Origin: an uncultured Clostridia bacterium
GTDB taxonomy: Bacteria; Bacillota; Clostridia; Christensenellales; UBA1242
DNA length: 50,376 nucleotides
NCBI GenBank assembly: GCA_949841045.1
Contig: CATKXS010000009.1
Location: 1-50,376 of the forward strand
Direction of reading: 5' to 3'
The notes beneath the pieces were generated by a model. The model had not been told where the DNA came from. It did no database searches and was given only the letters and a program-made list of their open reading frames with translations. Both the position numbers and the translations under genes were made by a program. Positions 41,460 through 50,376 of the stretch are shown here, piece after piece (within the stretch, counting starts at the first letter, position 1; each line of letters starts with the position of its first letter).

Positions 41460-41547
41460 CTCCTCATTTCAATATATGCAGGCAAGAGTAAAAAGTCTAA
41501 AATTATTTTTTAGTAAACTTATACGAGTTATACGAATATATAAAAAT

Positions 41548-41961
41548 ATGGATAAAAACATGTTTGAACTTTTAAAACTTTTAAATAGTCAATCTTTTGG
41601 GTCGCAAATGCAAAACCCTTTTTCTTTTGGTGGCACCAATCAAAATGGACAAAATAATGCTGGTTCAATGAATAATAACCAACCATTTTACCCTAGTTAC
41701 CCAAGCGAGGCTTACGGCACTCAAAATAACAATCAAAATAATTTTCAAAACAATTTTCAAAACAACAATCAAAACAATTTTCAAAATTCAGAGCAAGGTG
41801 GGCCAAACATAATGTCACTTATAATGTCTATGCTGAGTAAAAATGGAAATCCTTTAAGTGAAATATTAACTCAAAAATCGCCTACCAAAACTAATAATGA
41901 AACAAATAAGAACAGCACTAAAAACAATGACGAAACGCCAAAAGAAGAAATTTTATTGTAG
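41548..41961 (+). CDS. Asn/Gln-rich low-complexity protein
   Basis: QNNNQNNFQNNFQNNNQNNFQNSEQGG; start MDKNMFELLKLL preferred. Confidence 0.55.
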   Translation: MDKNMFELLKLLNSQSFGSQMQNPFSFGGTNQNGQNNAGSMNNNQPFYPSYPSEAYGTQNNNQNNFQNNFQNNNQNNFQNSEQGGPNIMSLIMSMLSKNGNPLSEILTQKSPTKTNNETNKNSTKNNDETPKEEILL

Positions 41962-42007
41962 ATATATATTAATAATATGATTTAAAACTTTTGAATTCTT
42001 TACAACA

Positions 42008-42036
42008 AAAAAAAGCCTCAAGTCAAGGCTTTTTAA
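42008..42036. terminator. Bidirectional terminator
   Basis: AAAAAGCCT-CAAGTCA-AGGCTTTTT. Confidence 0.75.
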
Positions 42037-42039
42037 GTT

Positions 42040-42690
42040 TTAATCAAGACTTTTTACGATTGAACCATATTTAAAGTAGATTTTTCTTCTGCAAAGTTTA
42101 TCTGCAAGCTCCTCTTTTGTTGTGGCAACAATAAGAGTTGTTTTCTTGCCAGCAAGAGATTTAATGAGGTTTAAAGCAACTTCTTTCACCGCTTCACTCA
42201 TCTTATCAAAGATATTGTCAACCATTAATAGGTCAAGTTCTCTAAATGAAAGTCTAATAAGCGAAAGAACATATTTTTCATCAAGTGAAAGGTCTTTTAT
42301 TTTTGTGTCCTTAATTTTCTCTAGGGAATATTCAATAATGGCTTCATTGATTTTACTTTCAATTTCACTATCAGTGTAGCCCCAACCTTTTAAAATATAT
42401 TTAAAATTTTCATAAACAGATTTTTTTTCTAAAAAAACTGGTGTCGCTGGAATATAACCAACACTTAAATCAGTTTTAAAATTGAGTTTATCAAGTGGAA
42501 TATCTTTAATAAAAACTTCGCCCTTTGTCAATTTTTCAAGTTTTGAAAAAATACGTAGAAGACTCGTCTTTCCACTTTCGTCTTCGCCTACAAAAGCGAC
42601 CTTTTCATTGTCAGCAATGTCCATATTAATATCATAAAGCGCATAGAATTCGCGCGTGTAACGTAAAAACAAATTTTTAACTCTAAGCAT
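42040..42690 (-). CDS. Degenerate ABC-type ATP-binding protein
   Basis: VAFVGEDESGKTSLLRIF Walker A; KDLSLDEKYVLSLIRLSFRELDLLMVDN in the signature/Walker B position. Confidence 0.75.
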   Translation of the reverse strand: MLRVKNLFLRYTREFYALYDINMDIADNEKVAFVGEDESGKTSLLRIFSKLEKLTKGEVFIKDIPLDKLNFKTDLSVGYIPATPVFLEKKSVYENFKYILKGWGYTDSEIESKINEAIIEYSLEKIKDTKIKDLSLDEKYVLSLIRLSFRELDLLMVDNIFDKMSEAVKEVALNLIKSLAGKKTTLIVATTKEELADKLCRRKIYFKYGSIVKSLD

Positions 42691-42752
42691 AATAAAACCT
42701 CTTGTGTATATTTTACTATATTTCAAAAAAAAATAAAAGCAATTTCTTACTT

Positions 42753-43259
42753 TTATTTTATTTTTAAGGTAAAATTATCTGAAACAGCTTGCGTTCCAAC
42801 CAAAATTTCACCTGTCTCATCGCTATTTTTTTCAATCTGGCCGACCACGACTCTAAAAGTTACATTTATCTTTCCATCATAGTTAAATAAGAAAGTCTTA
42901 TTAAGTGCGTCTTCATATTTTTCAATCTTATCACCTTTGTCTGGCGAATATGCGCTATTTAATATGTGCGTCATTGATTGCCACTCATCAAAGTCTTCAA
43001 TGACATAATCAAACTTTTCTTTACCTTCCTGCCAAATTGTGATTGTTCCAGTTTTGCTAAATTTAATTTGAATATCAGTGCCCTTTCCTTTAAGACGCTT
43101 GTCTTCACTATAAGACACTTTCACGCCATAATTCTTACTGCCCGCCGATGTTATTTCAGAAACAGAAGCCGTTCTAATCTGTGTGGACTTCTCACATGCA
43201 AACATAAACGAACAAGCAAGTAACATAATGGCAGTTAAAATTACAATTCTTTTTTTCAT
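42753..43259 (-). CDS. Putative lipoprotein
   Basis: MKKRIVILTAIMLLACSFMFACEKS signal with lipobox-like Cys. Confidence 0.65.
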   Translation of the reverse strand: MKKRIVILTAIMLLACSFMFACEKSTQIRTASVSEITSAGSKNYGVKVSYSEDKRLKGKGTDIQIKFSKTGTITIWQEGKEKFDYVIEDFDEWQSMTHILNSAYSPDKGDKIEKYEDALNKTFLFNYDGKINVTFRVVVGQIEKNSDETGEILVGTQAVSDNFTLKIK

Positions 43260-43369
43260 GTATTCTCCCTTTTAAATCATTATGTCCATATTTTAATAGC
43301 TCTAAACCTAAATTTTAGCATTAAATAGACTTAACTTTGCTTTGCAAATTTTGATTTTTAGTAAATAAA

Positions 43370-43402
43370 AAAAACTAAACCATTGTTTTTGGTTTAGGTT
43401 TT
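43370..43402. terminator. Hairpin terminator
   Basis: CTAAACCA-TTGTTTT-TGGTTTAG plus T-rich tail. Confidence 0.6.
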
Positions 43403-43449
43403 CGTCCGCATTTTATAATTTCAATATAAATTACATTGTAAAAATTGTA

Positions 43450-43914
43450 CTATAAACTCTTAATAATATTATCTAGCTCTTCTTCTATGTCTATAATATA
43501 TTCTTTACCAATATTTTCTTTAAATTTTTCAATCCATTTATTATCACCAATAGCTCTCATTGCACCTGCCAGTCTGTGTTTGTTTGCTCCGTTTATACAG
43601 TGAGCGAATTTGTATATCCATTCTGCATCTCTGGTTGATATTATTCCATCAGTTAATTTTGCTATGTCTGCATCTTTTACATCGCGAGCAAAACAAAAGA
43701 TATATTCTGCATTTTCGGTTGATATTATTCCATCACAAAATTTACTTATGTATGCATCTTGTACATCGCGAGCAAAAATATAGATATTTTCTGCTTTTTT
43801 AGTTGCTATTATCTTATCTTCTAATTGTATAAATTTAGCTGTTCTTCCATAAGTTGCATAATATTCGTTTGCTATTTTAACAATTTCCCCAATATCTTTC
43901 ATCTTTTTTTTCAT
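43450..43914 (-). CDS. 28-aa tandem-repeat protein
   Basis: IIATKKAENIYIFARDVQDAYISKFCDG / IISTENAEYIFCFARDVKDADIAKLTDG / IISTRDAEWIYKFAHCINGANKHRLAG. Confidence 0.7.
   Translation of the reverse strand: MKKKMKDIGEIVKIANEYYATYGRTAKFIQLEDKIIATKKAENIYIFARDVQDAYISKFCDGIISTENAEYIFCFARDVKDADIAKLTDGIISTRDAEWIYKFAHCINGANKHRLAGAMRAIGDNKWIEKFKENIGKEYIIDIEEELDNIIKSL
43633..43800 (-). repeat. 84-nt tandem repeat within CDS
   Basis: GGTTGATATTATTCCATCA at 43633 and 43717; CATCGCGAGCAAAA at 43680 and 43764. Confidence 0.85.
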
Positions 43915-43973
43915 ATCTTCCTCCGAAACATAAGCTAATATAATTATAGCACTAAAAAACTATTTGTCAATAA

Positions 43974-44005
43974 AAAAAAATCAAGAAACATATCTTGATT
44001 TTTTG
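43974..44005. terminator. Hairpin terminator
   Basis: AATCAAGA-AACATA-TCTTGATTTTTT. Confidence 0.65.
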
Positions 44006-44048
44006 CCAACTTGAATATTTAAAGCTTTCTTTTATGCTTTTTCTTTTG

Positions 44049-44399
44049 TCAAAATGCATTTTCTATGTGATTTACCTCTTCATTTCCTATAACTTCAATC
44101 ACGTCAAATCTTGTTTCACTTTCTGTCAAATTATTTTGTATAAGGTAAAGCATGGCTACATTTCTAATCTTTCTTTGCTTTTCGAAGTTTACAGCTTCGC
44201 TTGGCCTACCGAAAGCCAAAGTTTGACGAGCTTTAACTTCAATAAAAACAACAGCTCTTTTTTGCATTGCGATTATATCAACTTCACCAAGATTATTTCT
44301 ATAATTTGTCTCTAAGATTTTATATTTTTTATCTTTTAGGTAATTTATCGCCATGATTTCGCCAATATTACCTTCGATTTTGTTAAATTGCTTTCTCAT
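44049..44399 (-). CDS. yraN: UPF0102/YraN family endonuclease-like protein
   Basis: GEIMAINYLKDKKYKILETNYRNNLGEVDIIAMQKRAVVFIEVKAR. Confidence 0.9.
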   Translation of the reverse strand: MRKQFNKIEGNIGEIMAINYLKDKKYKILETNYRNNLGEVDIIAMQKRAVVFIEVKARQTLAFGRPSEAVNFEKQRKIRNVAMLYLIQNNLTESETRFDVIEVIGNEEVNHIENAF

Positions 44400-44409
44400 T
44401 ATTATCCTT

Positions 44410-45225
44410 TTAGTCAAGCGTAATTTTACCAATTCTGCACTTTTTAAAATCTTCAAGTACTGCTACTCCTGCTCTTTCAACATCAAGCTCCCCACCGCTG
44501 ACAACAAATGAACGCGCCCTTGCAATAGCTTCCAAACTTAAATCTTCGCCATAGCGTTTTACCAGCATAGCCTTATAATTTTTCTCTAGTAATCTTATAA
44601 GGTCAAGAGCAAGCTCCATTTTATCAACAATAATTTCTTCTTTTATAGAACCTATAAACAAAAGCTTCTTTGCAACATCTTGATTTTCAAGATTTGGATA
44701 AAGTGTACCTGGCGTATCACAAAGTTCAATATTATTGCCAATAGATACCCATTGTGTTGATTTAGTCACGCCAGCACGATTGCCTGTAACCGTCTTAGCT
44801 TTTCCGCATAGACAATTTATAAGCGTGCTTTTGCCTGAGTTTGGCACGCCAATAACAATCGCCCTTACTACAGCGCGAATACCTTTATTTTTCATCTTTT
44901 CAATCTTTGCAGAGGCAAGTTTGTTGATTTTTTGCTTAATTTGATTTGCCACGCCAGTATTAGTACTGCTTATTATGCAGTAATCACTTTTCTCATTTTT
45001 AAACCTAATGGCAATATCATTGACTCTATCGCTGTCTGCCAAATCTATTTTATTAATAACATATAAAATAGGCTTGTCCTGAGCTAGTTTTGACAAAAGA
45101 GGATTTATTGATGAAATAGGTGCTCTTGCGTCAAGAACATAGATGACAACATCAACAAATTTTAATTTTTCTTTTATTTCTGCTGTGGTCTTTTTCATAT
45201 GTCCAGGAAACCAATTTATCTTCAT
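44410..45225 (-). CDS. rbgA: Ribosome biogenesis GTPase RbgA/YlqF
   Basis: INWFPGHMKKTTAEI, VIGVPNSGKSTLINCLCGKAKTVTGNRAGVTKSTQW (circularly permuted GTPase). Confidence 0.94.
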   Translation of the reverse strand: MKINWFPGHMKKTTAEIKEKLKFVDVVIYVLDARAPISSINPLLSKLAQDKPILYVINKIDLADSDRVNDIAIRFKNEKSDYCIISSTNTGVANQIKQKINKLASAKIEKMKNKGIRAVVRAIVIGVPNSGKSTLINCLCGKAKTVTGNRAGVTKSTQWVSIGNNIELCDTPGTLYPNLENQDVAKKLLFIGSIKEEIIVDKMELALDLIRLLEKNYKAMLVKRYGEDLSLEAIARARSFVVSGGELDVERAGVAVLEDFKKCRIGKITLD

Positions 45226-45294
45226 AACTCCTCCTTTTTAATAATAATTTAATTTTTTCTACATAAAAAACACTCAAATTCATTGTTTTTATGG

Positions 45295-45957
45295 TTATTT
45301 TATCAAATCTGGCCTTTTTGACATGGTTTTTTTGAGAGATTCTGCCTCTCTCCATTTTTTAACTTCTTGATGATTTCCAGAAACAAGCACGCTTGGCACT
45401 TCAAGTCCTTCAAATACTTGAGGTCGAGTATACTGAGGATATTCAAGCCCTCCACAAGAAAAACTTTCTTCCGTCAAACTTTCACCAGTAATCACACCGT
45501 CAATAAATCTTGAAAGGCTGTCAATTATAACCATAGTAGGAAGTTCGCCACCTGTCAGCACATAATCACCAATCGAAATTTCTTCTGGTTTTAATAAATC
45601 TAGAACCCTTTGGTCAACTCCTTCATAATGACCACAAATGAAGATGAGGTGTTCATATTTTGAAAGCTCTTTTGCTTTCTCTGCCGACAAGACTTCTCCG
45701 CTTGGACTTGGAAAAACTATATGAGAATTTTCTTTTAATACGCTTTTGGTTGCATCATAAATAGGTTGTACTGTCATAAGCATGCCAGCGCCACCGCCAA
45801 AAGGATAATCATCACATTTTTTATGTTTATCTAAAGAAAAATCACGAATATCAATCAAATTTATTGTTATTTTCCCACTTTCTTGTGCTCTTTTTAATAT
45901 ACTTGAATTTAAATAACCAAAACTTTCTGGAAATAATGTCAAAATATCGATTATCAT
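45295..45957 (-). CDS. trmD: tRNA (guanine-N1)-methyltransferase TrmD
   Basis: IDILTLFPESF, DDYPFGGGAGMLM, ICGHYEGVDQRV, SIGDYVLTGGELP. Confidence 0.97.
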   Translation of the reverse strand: MIIDILTLFPESFGYLNSSILKRAQESGKITINLIDIRDFSLDKHKKCDDYPFGGGAGMLMTVQPIYDATKSVLKENSHIVFPSPSGEVLSAEKAKELSKYEHLIFICGHYEGVDQRVLDLLKPEEISIGDYVLTGGELPTMVIIDSLSRFIDGVITGESLTEESFSCGGLEYPQYTRPQVFEGLEVPSVLVSGNHQEVKKWREAESLKKTMSKRPDLIK

Positions 45958-46439
45958 ATCATGACCTCTTCAAGTCTTTTACTGTTCGCAACAAGATTGC
46001 CCTCTTTGGAAGAAAAAACACCTTCAACAAAAGGAATTTCATAATTTCTGCCCTCTTTTTCAACAATAACAATATCACTCGCACCATAATTGACAATTTC
46101 AATTATTTGACCAACTAAAGAGCCTTTTTCGTCAAAAATAACCATTCCTATAAGGTCATCTACAAGAAAGTCATCTTCGTCCTTTGCCTCTTCAAGTAGT
46201 TTTTTATCAATTTTGATAACTTGATTTCTTAAAAGTTCTGCATCATTTCGGCTGTTTACACCATCAAACTTGATATACAAAAAGCCTTGTCGGATAGAAA
46301 TATGCTGAATTTGCATAGTCTTATTGCCGACAAGAGCTTCTGTCAAAACATTAAAAACGCTAAGCACATTGGTAGAAGGAAGAGCTTTAACCTCTCCCTT
46401 TATGCCCTGTGGTTTTACTATTTTTGCAATTTCAATCAA
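45954..46439 (-). CDS. rimM: 16S rRNA processing protein RimM
   Basis: IAKIVKPQGIKGEVKALPST; position between trmD and khpA. Confidence 0.93.
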   Translation of the reverse strand: MIEIAKIVKPQGIKGEVKALPSTNVLSVFNVLTEALVGNKTMQIQHISIRQGFLYIKFDGVNSRNDAELLRNQVIKIDKKLLEEAKDEDDFLVDDLIGMVIFDEKGSLVGQIIEIVNYGASDIVIVEKEGRNYEIPFVEGVFSSKEGNLVANSKRLEEVMI

Positions 46440-46672
46440 TTTTCCTCTCCAAATTTAACAAAAACTCTTTTATTTTCTCTTGAAGAGATTGATTTAACAA
46501 TTGCTCTGATGCTTGAAGCAATTTTACCTTTTCTTCCGATAACTCGCCCCATATCGTCTTCAGCAACATTGACATGAAGAATGATTTCTCCATTTTCTTC
46601 GCTTTCGTTTACGCTGACCTTGTCCTTGTTGACAACAAGGCATTTGACGATATATTCAACTACTTCTTTCAT
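46436..46672 (-). CDS. khpA: KH-domain RNA-binding protein KhpA/YlqC
   Basis: DMGRVIGRKGKIASSIRAIVKS. Confidence 0.93.
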   Translation of the reverse strand: MKEVVEYIVKCLVVNKDKVSVNESEENGEIILHVNVAEDDMGRVIGRKGKIASSIRAIVKSISSRENKRVFVKFGEEN

Positions 46673-46697
46673 AGTTCTCCTTTATATTTAACTAAAA

Positions 46698-46946
46698 TTA
46701 TTTTTCAATAACGCCACTTTTTACAAGAAGCTGTTTAGCTGTTTGAGTTGGAGTAGCGCCATTTTTGAGCCAAGTTTTAGCCTTTTCGCTGTCAATTTTG
46801 ATTTCAGCTGGGTTTGTAAGAGGGTTATAAGTTCCGATAATATCAATGAACTTGCCATCTCTTGGAGCTCTTGAATCAGCAACGATTACTCTGTAAAAAG
46901 GTGCTTTTTTATCTCCCATTCTTGTAAGTCTAATTTTAACTGCCAT
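46698..46946 (-). CDS. rpsP: 30S ribosomal protein S16
   Basis: [43 protein letters not shown]. Confidence 0.98.
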   Translation of the reverse strand: MAVKIRLTRMGDKKAPFYRVIVADSRAPRDGKFIDIIGTYNPLTNPAEIKIDSEKAKTWLKNGATPTQTAKQLLVKSGVIEK

Positions 46947-47056
46947 TTTTTCCTCCTTTAAAATTTTTCTTGCAAAACCTTAAATTTTGCAAATATATAT
47001 AAAATTACCGCAAAAAATCAAATTTTTATACCATTTTACGATAATATTATATCAAA

Positions 47057-48367
47057 TTAAAACATATTTTTGAATTTTCCACTCTTAAATTGTTTCATCA
47101 TTTCTTTCGATTGTTCAAAAGATTTGAGAAGTTGATTTACCTGTTGAATGCTCGTTCCACTGCCGTTTGCAATTCTCTGACGCCTGCTTGCCTTAATAAT
47201 TTCAGGATTTCGGCGCTCTTTTGGTGTCATTGATTGAATGATTGCTTTATTAACAAGCATTTGGTTTTCATCAATGTCAAGATTTTTAATTTTGCTTCCC
47301 ACACCAGGTATCATACCAAGAATGTCTTTAATATTGCCCATTTTCTTAATACTTTCAAGTTGGACAAGATAATCATCAAAAGTAAAAGAATTTTCTCTAA
47401 ATTTCTTTTCAAGCGCTTTCGCCTCTTCCTCTGTCACCGCTTCTTGAGCTTTTTCAATAAGAGAAAGAACATCGCCCATACCAAGAATTCTGCTTGCAAT
47501 TCTATCAGGATAGAAAGGTTCTATGTCGCCAATCTTTTCGCCTACGCCAGTAAACTTAATTGGCTTGCCTGTAATTGCTTTGATTGAAAGTGCTGCACCG
47601 CCACGAGTATCACCGTCAAGTTTTGTAAGGATTATACCCGAAAGGTCGAGTTCATTATTAAACGCCTCTGCAACATTGACAGCATCTTGACCTGTCATCG
47701 CATCGACAACAAGAAGTATCTCTGTAGGCAAAACTTCCTTTTTGATATTTGAAAGTTCTTTCATAAGTTCTTCATTTACATGAAGTCTACCGGCAGTATC
47801 AATAATAACAGTGTCAAGTCCTTGTTTCTTTGCGTATTCAACAGCTTGCTTTGCAGTCTTAACTGGATTTTGAGTGCCCTTTTCAAACACTTCAACTCCC
47901 GCCTGTTTTCCAACAACTTGAAGTTGATTAATCGCTGCAGGTCTGTAAATATCGCATGCAACAAGTAAAGTACGTTTACCAGACTTCTTAAGGTGCGCGC
48001 CAAGTTTAGCACACATAGTTGTCTTACCCGCTCCCTGCAAACCACACATCATAATTACAGTTGGTGGAGCTGGTGAAACACCAAGTTTTTGACTATTTGA
48101 ACTCATAAGCTCTGTCAGTTCGTCACGGACAATTTTTATTACCTGTTGAGCAGGTGTCAAACTTTTTAAGACCTCGTCACCGACAGCTTTTTCAGAGACA
48201 GTTTTAACAAAGTCCTTTGCAACCATGTAGTTTACGTCAGCTTCAAGAAGAGCAATTCTTACCTCTCTCATCGCTTCTTTGATTTCAAGTTCAGTAAGTC
48301 TGCCTTTTTTAGTCAATTTCGAAAAAATATGATTAAATTTTTCGGATAATGATGAAAATATCGCCAT
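47057..48367 (-). CDS. ffh: Signal recognition particle protein Ffh
   Basis: MCGLQGAGKTTMCAKLG, VIIDTAGRLHVNEELM, LTKLDGDTRGGAALS, M-domain QRIANGSGTSIQQVNQLL. Confidence 0.98.
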   Translation of the reverse strand: MAIFSSLSEKFNHIFSKLTKKGRLTELEIKEAMREVRIALLEADVNYMVAKDFVKTVSEKAVGDEVLKSLTPAQQVIKIVRDELTELMSSNSQKLGVSPAPPTVIMMCGLQGAGKTTMCAKLGAHLKKSGKRTLLVACDIYRPAAINQLQVVGKQAGVEVFEKGTQNPVKTAKQAVEYAKKQGLDTVIIDTAGRLHVNEELMKELSNIKKEVLPTEILLVVDAMTGQDAVNVAEAFNNELDLSGIILTKLDGDTRGGAALSIKAITGKPIKFTGVGEKIGDIEPFYPDRIASRILGMGDVLSLIEKAQEAVTEEEAKALEKKFRENSFTFDDYLVQLESIKKMGNIKDILGMIPGVGSKIKNLDIDENQMLVNKAIIQSMTPKERRNPEIIKASRRQRIANGSGTSIQQVNQLLKSFEQSKEMMKQFKSGKFKNMF

Positions 48368-48382
48368 TTTCACTCCTTTTGG

Positions 48383-48679
48383 TTATATTTTTTTCTTTTT
48401 TAGCCTCTCAAGTTCTTTCCTAAGCTTTTCATTTTCGCCTTCTAAATTATCAAGTTTTTCAACTATTGAAAGCTTTTGTTCAAACGAATCGAGCTTCTTC
48501 TCTGCCTTTGTAATGCTATCTTTGACAGCTTGTCTAGACACGCTTAAATTCTCAGCAATTTCACTCACCGTGAGGTCATCATATAGATAACTTTTCATTA
48601 TCTCCTGTTGACCAATGCTAAGAAGTGCGCCATAAGCATCATACAATTTTGTAAGTCTTAAGTTTTCTTCTACTTTCAT
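48383..48679 (-). CDS. ylxM: YlxM/p13-like DNA-binding protein
   Basis: LYDAYGALLSIGQQEIMKSYLYDDLTVSEIAENLSVSRQAVKDSITKAE upstream of ffh. Confidence 0.9.
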   Translation of the reverse strand: MKVEENLRLTKLYDAYGALLSIGQQEIMKSYLYDDLTVSEIAENLSVSRQAVKDSITKAEKKLDSFEQKLSIVEKLDNLEGENEKLRKELERLKKKKI

Positions 48680-48768
48680 ATCTCTTTGTAAAGCACTTTT
48701 GCTTTACTTTTATATATTAGCACACTCTAATTATAATTGCAAGTATTTTATAAAACTTTTTTATTTTT

Positions 48769-49881
48769 TTACTCTGGAAGTAGACATGCAATGATATAAT
48801 TATTGACACCATAATAAGAAGGATTTAAAAAGAGTCTGTCATCATCATTTGACAAAGTTAATATCTGCCTAGAAATAAAATCTTTTAAATAAGGATTTTC
48901 ATTTATATCATATCCATTATCTTTTAAAAAACTTTTGCTTATTCCATTTTTACAACGAAGTCCAAGCATTATATGCTCCTCTATCTTCTCTTTTGTTGTA
49001 ATCGTTTCAATCAAATCCTTTTTATGAGCATAGTAATCACTTAATCCGGCGGCGCTTGAATACCTCTGACCACCAACGAATGAGTGCGCCGCCGAGCCGA
49101 ACCCAACATAATCCTCTCCCGACCAATATTTCAAGTTATGCTTGCACTCAAAACCTTCTTTGGCAAAATTGGAAACTTCATATCTTACAAATCCCTTTTT
49201 CGCGAGAAAACTCACAACCTTTTCATATGCTCCAACACTTTCATCATCGTCAGGCAAAAGTGCCGGCTCATTCTTCACCATTTCAGCAAGGACAGTCCCT
49301 TTTTCTATTTGTAACATATAGGTGGAAATATGAGTTATTCCAAGCTGAGTAAGAATTTCTATTTCACTTGCTAGCTCTTCTTCGTCCATATTTTTAAGAC
49401 CTATAAGCATATCACATGACACATTTTCAAAATATCGCTTTGCAAGCTGTATCGCTTTAATTGCTCCTTCTCTATCGTGGAGTCTACCAATAAACTTTAA
49501 GTCTTCATCATTAAGACTTTGCACTCCTATTGAAATGCGATTTATACCTGCATCTTTATAAACTTTGAGTTTATCCTCTGTCAAAGAATTTGGATTACAT
49601 TCGATGGTTACTTCAGCATCTTCAATGACTTCAAAATTTTTCTTAATCTCTTTCAAAATATCCGCTATCATAATTGAAGGCAATAGACTTGGCGTACCGC
49701 CACCAAAGAAAATAGTATCAACTTTTTGTTTCTCATTTCTCTCTCTTGCAAAAGTTCTTATTTCCTCAAGCAAAAAATCAACATACTTTTCTTTTTCTTT
49801 GTCAGACATAACAAAAGAGGAAAATGCACAATAATTACATTTTCTCTCGCAAAATGGAATGTGAATATAAATTCCTAACAT
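48769..49881 (-). CDS. hemW: Radical SAM heme chaperone HemW-like (coproporphyrinogen oxidase family)
   Basis: YIHIPFCERKCNYCAFSSF, FFGGGTPSLL, ISIGVQSLNDEDLKFIGRLHD. Confidence 0.93.
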   Translation of the reverse strand: MLGIYIHIPFCERKCNYCAFSSFVMSDKEKEKYVDFLLEEIRTFARERNEKQKVDTIFFGGGTPSLLPSIMIADILKEIKKNFEVIEDAEVTIECNPNSLTEDKLKVYKDAGINRISIGVQSLNDEDLKFIGRLHDREGAIKAIQLAKRYFENVSCDMLIGLKNMDEEELASEIEILTQLGITHISTYMLQIEKGTVLAEMVKNEPALLPDDDESVGAYEKVVSFLAKKGFVRYEVSNFAKEGFECKHNLKYWSGEDYVGFGSAAHSFVGGQRYSSAAGLSDYYAHKKDLIETITTKEKIEEHIMLGLRCKNGISKSFLKDNGYDINENPYLKDFISRQILTLSNDDDRLFLNPSYYGVNNYIIACLLPE

Positions 49882-50376
49882 TATTTATCCTCATCATCAA
49901 GTTTTAAGATTGACATAAATGCCTCAGACGGAATTTCCACTGAGCCTATCTTACGCATACGTTTTTTACCCTCTTTTTGTTTTTCAAGCAATTTTTTCTT
50001 TCGGGAGATGTCTCCTCCGTAGCATTTCGCAAGCACGTCTTTGCGCATCGCTTTTACCGTCTCGCGCGCTATGACCTTGTTTCCTATCGACGCCTGTATG
50101 GGTATCTCGAACAATTGGCGCGGTATCACCTCTTTGAGTTTTTCGGCAATGGAACGTCCGCGAGCATAGGCTTTATCGCGGTGCACTATTATGCTTAAAG
50201 CGTCGCAAACTTCATTATTGAGAAGGATATCCAATTTTACCAAATCTTCCGCTTTATAACCCTTTAATTCGTAATCGAGACTGGCATACCCGCGAGTGCG
50301 CGCTTTCAGACTGTCGAAAATGTCGTACACTATCTCGTTGAGAGGTATCTCGTATTCGAGCCTTACGCGAGTCTTG
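49881..50376 (-). CDS. lepA: Elongation factor 4 (LepA), C-terminal part; truncated at right window edge
   Basis: Open to the edge: [36 protein letters not shown]...[34 protein letters not shown]. Confidence 0.95.
   Translation of the reverse strand, partial: KTRVRLEYEIPLNEIVYDIFDSLKARTRGYASLDYELKGYKAEDLVKLDILLNNEVCDALSIIVHRDKAYARGRSIAEKLKEVIPRQLFEIPIQASIGNKVIARETVKAMRKDVLAKCYGGDISRKKKLLEKQKEGKKRMRKIGSVEIPSEAFMSILKLDDEDK

Noticed and set aside
43633-43800. 84-nt repeats as a CRISPR array
   Set aside because: Only about two to three units, in frame within a CDS, with no spacer structure and no cas genes.

Overview
AT-rich, low-GC Gram-positive-type chromosomal window, probably a Firmicutes/Clostridia-like lineage judging from gene content and synteny. 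It is densely coding, with most genes on the minus strand. Recognisable blocks are: minD/minE-like genes with an actin-like ATPase; an HtrA-like protease and a Ppx/GppA-HD protein; tsaB/tsaE; RNase J; greA; rlmH; two CPBP proteases; tadA; groES/groEL; a double-OB SSB-like protein; a polysaccharide deacetylase; a GyrA/ParC + GyrB/ParE pair; murG; an intracellular subtilase; and a lepA(partial)-hemW-ylxM-ffh-rpsP-khpA-rimM-trmD-rbgA-yraN housekeeping run. Two large surface proteins lie on the plus strand: a partial InlB-repeat protein at the left edge and a 1137-aa multi-domain membrane protein. I saw no CRISPR array, rRNA, convincing tRNA, transposase or prophage. The strongest unexplained signals are: (1) a consensus sigma-A promoter (TTGACA-N16-TATAAT) whose spacer holds a 9-bp homopolymeric G tract, upstream of an acidic-repeat protein gene, which looks like a phase-variable promoter; (2) a dispersed small hairpin repeat (GCAAAC-TTA-GTTTGC plus a TATCGTTAAA tail) that supplies the stop codon of two unrelated genes and sits in convergent intergenic regions; (3) a sharp composition change inside lepA at the right edge; (4) a 70% GC island between the topoisomerase genes; (5) three copies of a 9-bp half-site at the promoter of a DUF4143 ATPase gene; (6) a predicted leaderless tadA mRNA. 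All calls are by eye; no searches were run.
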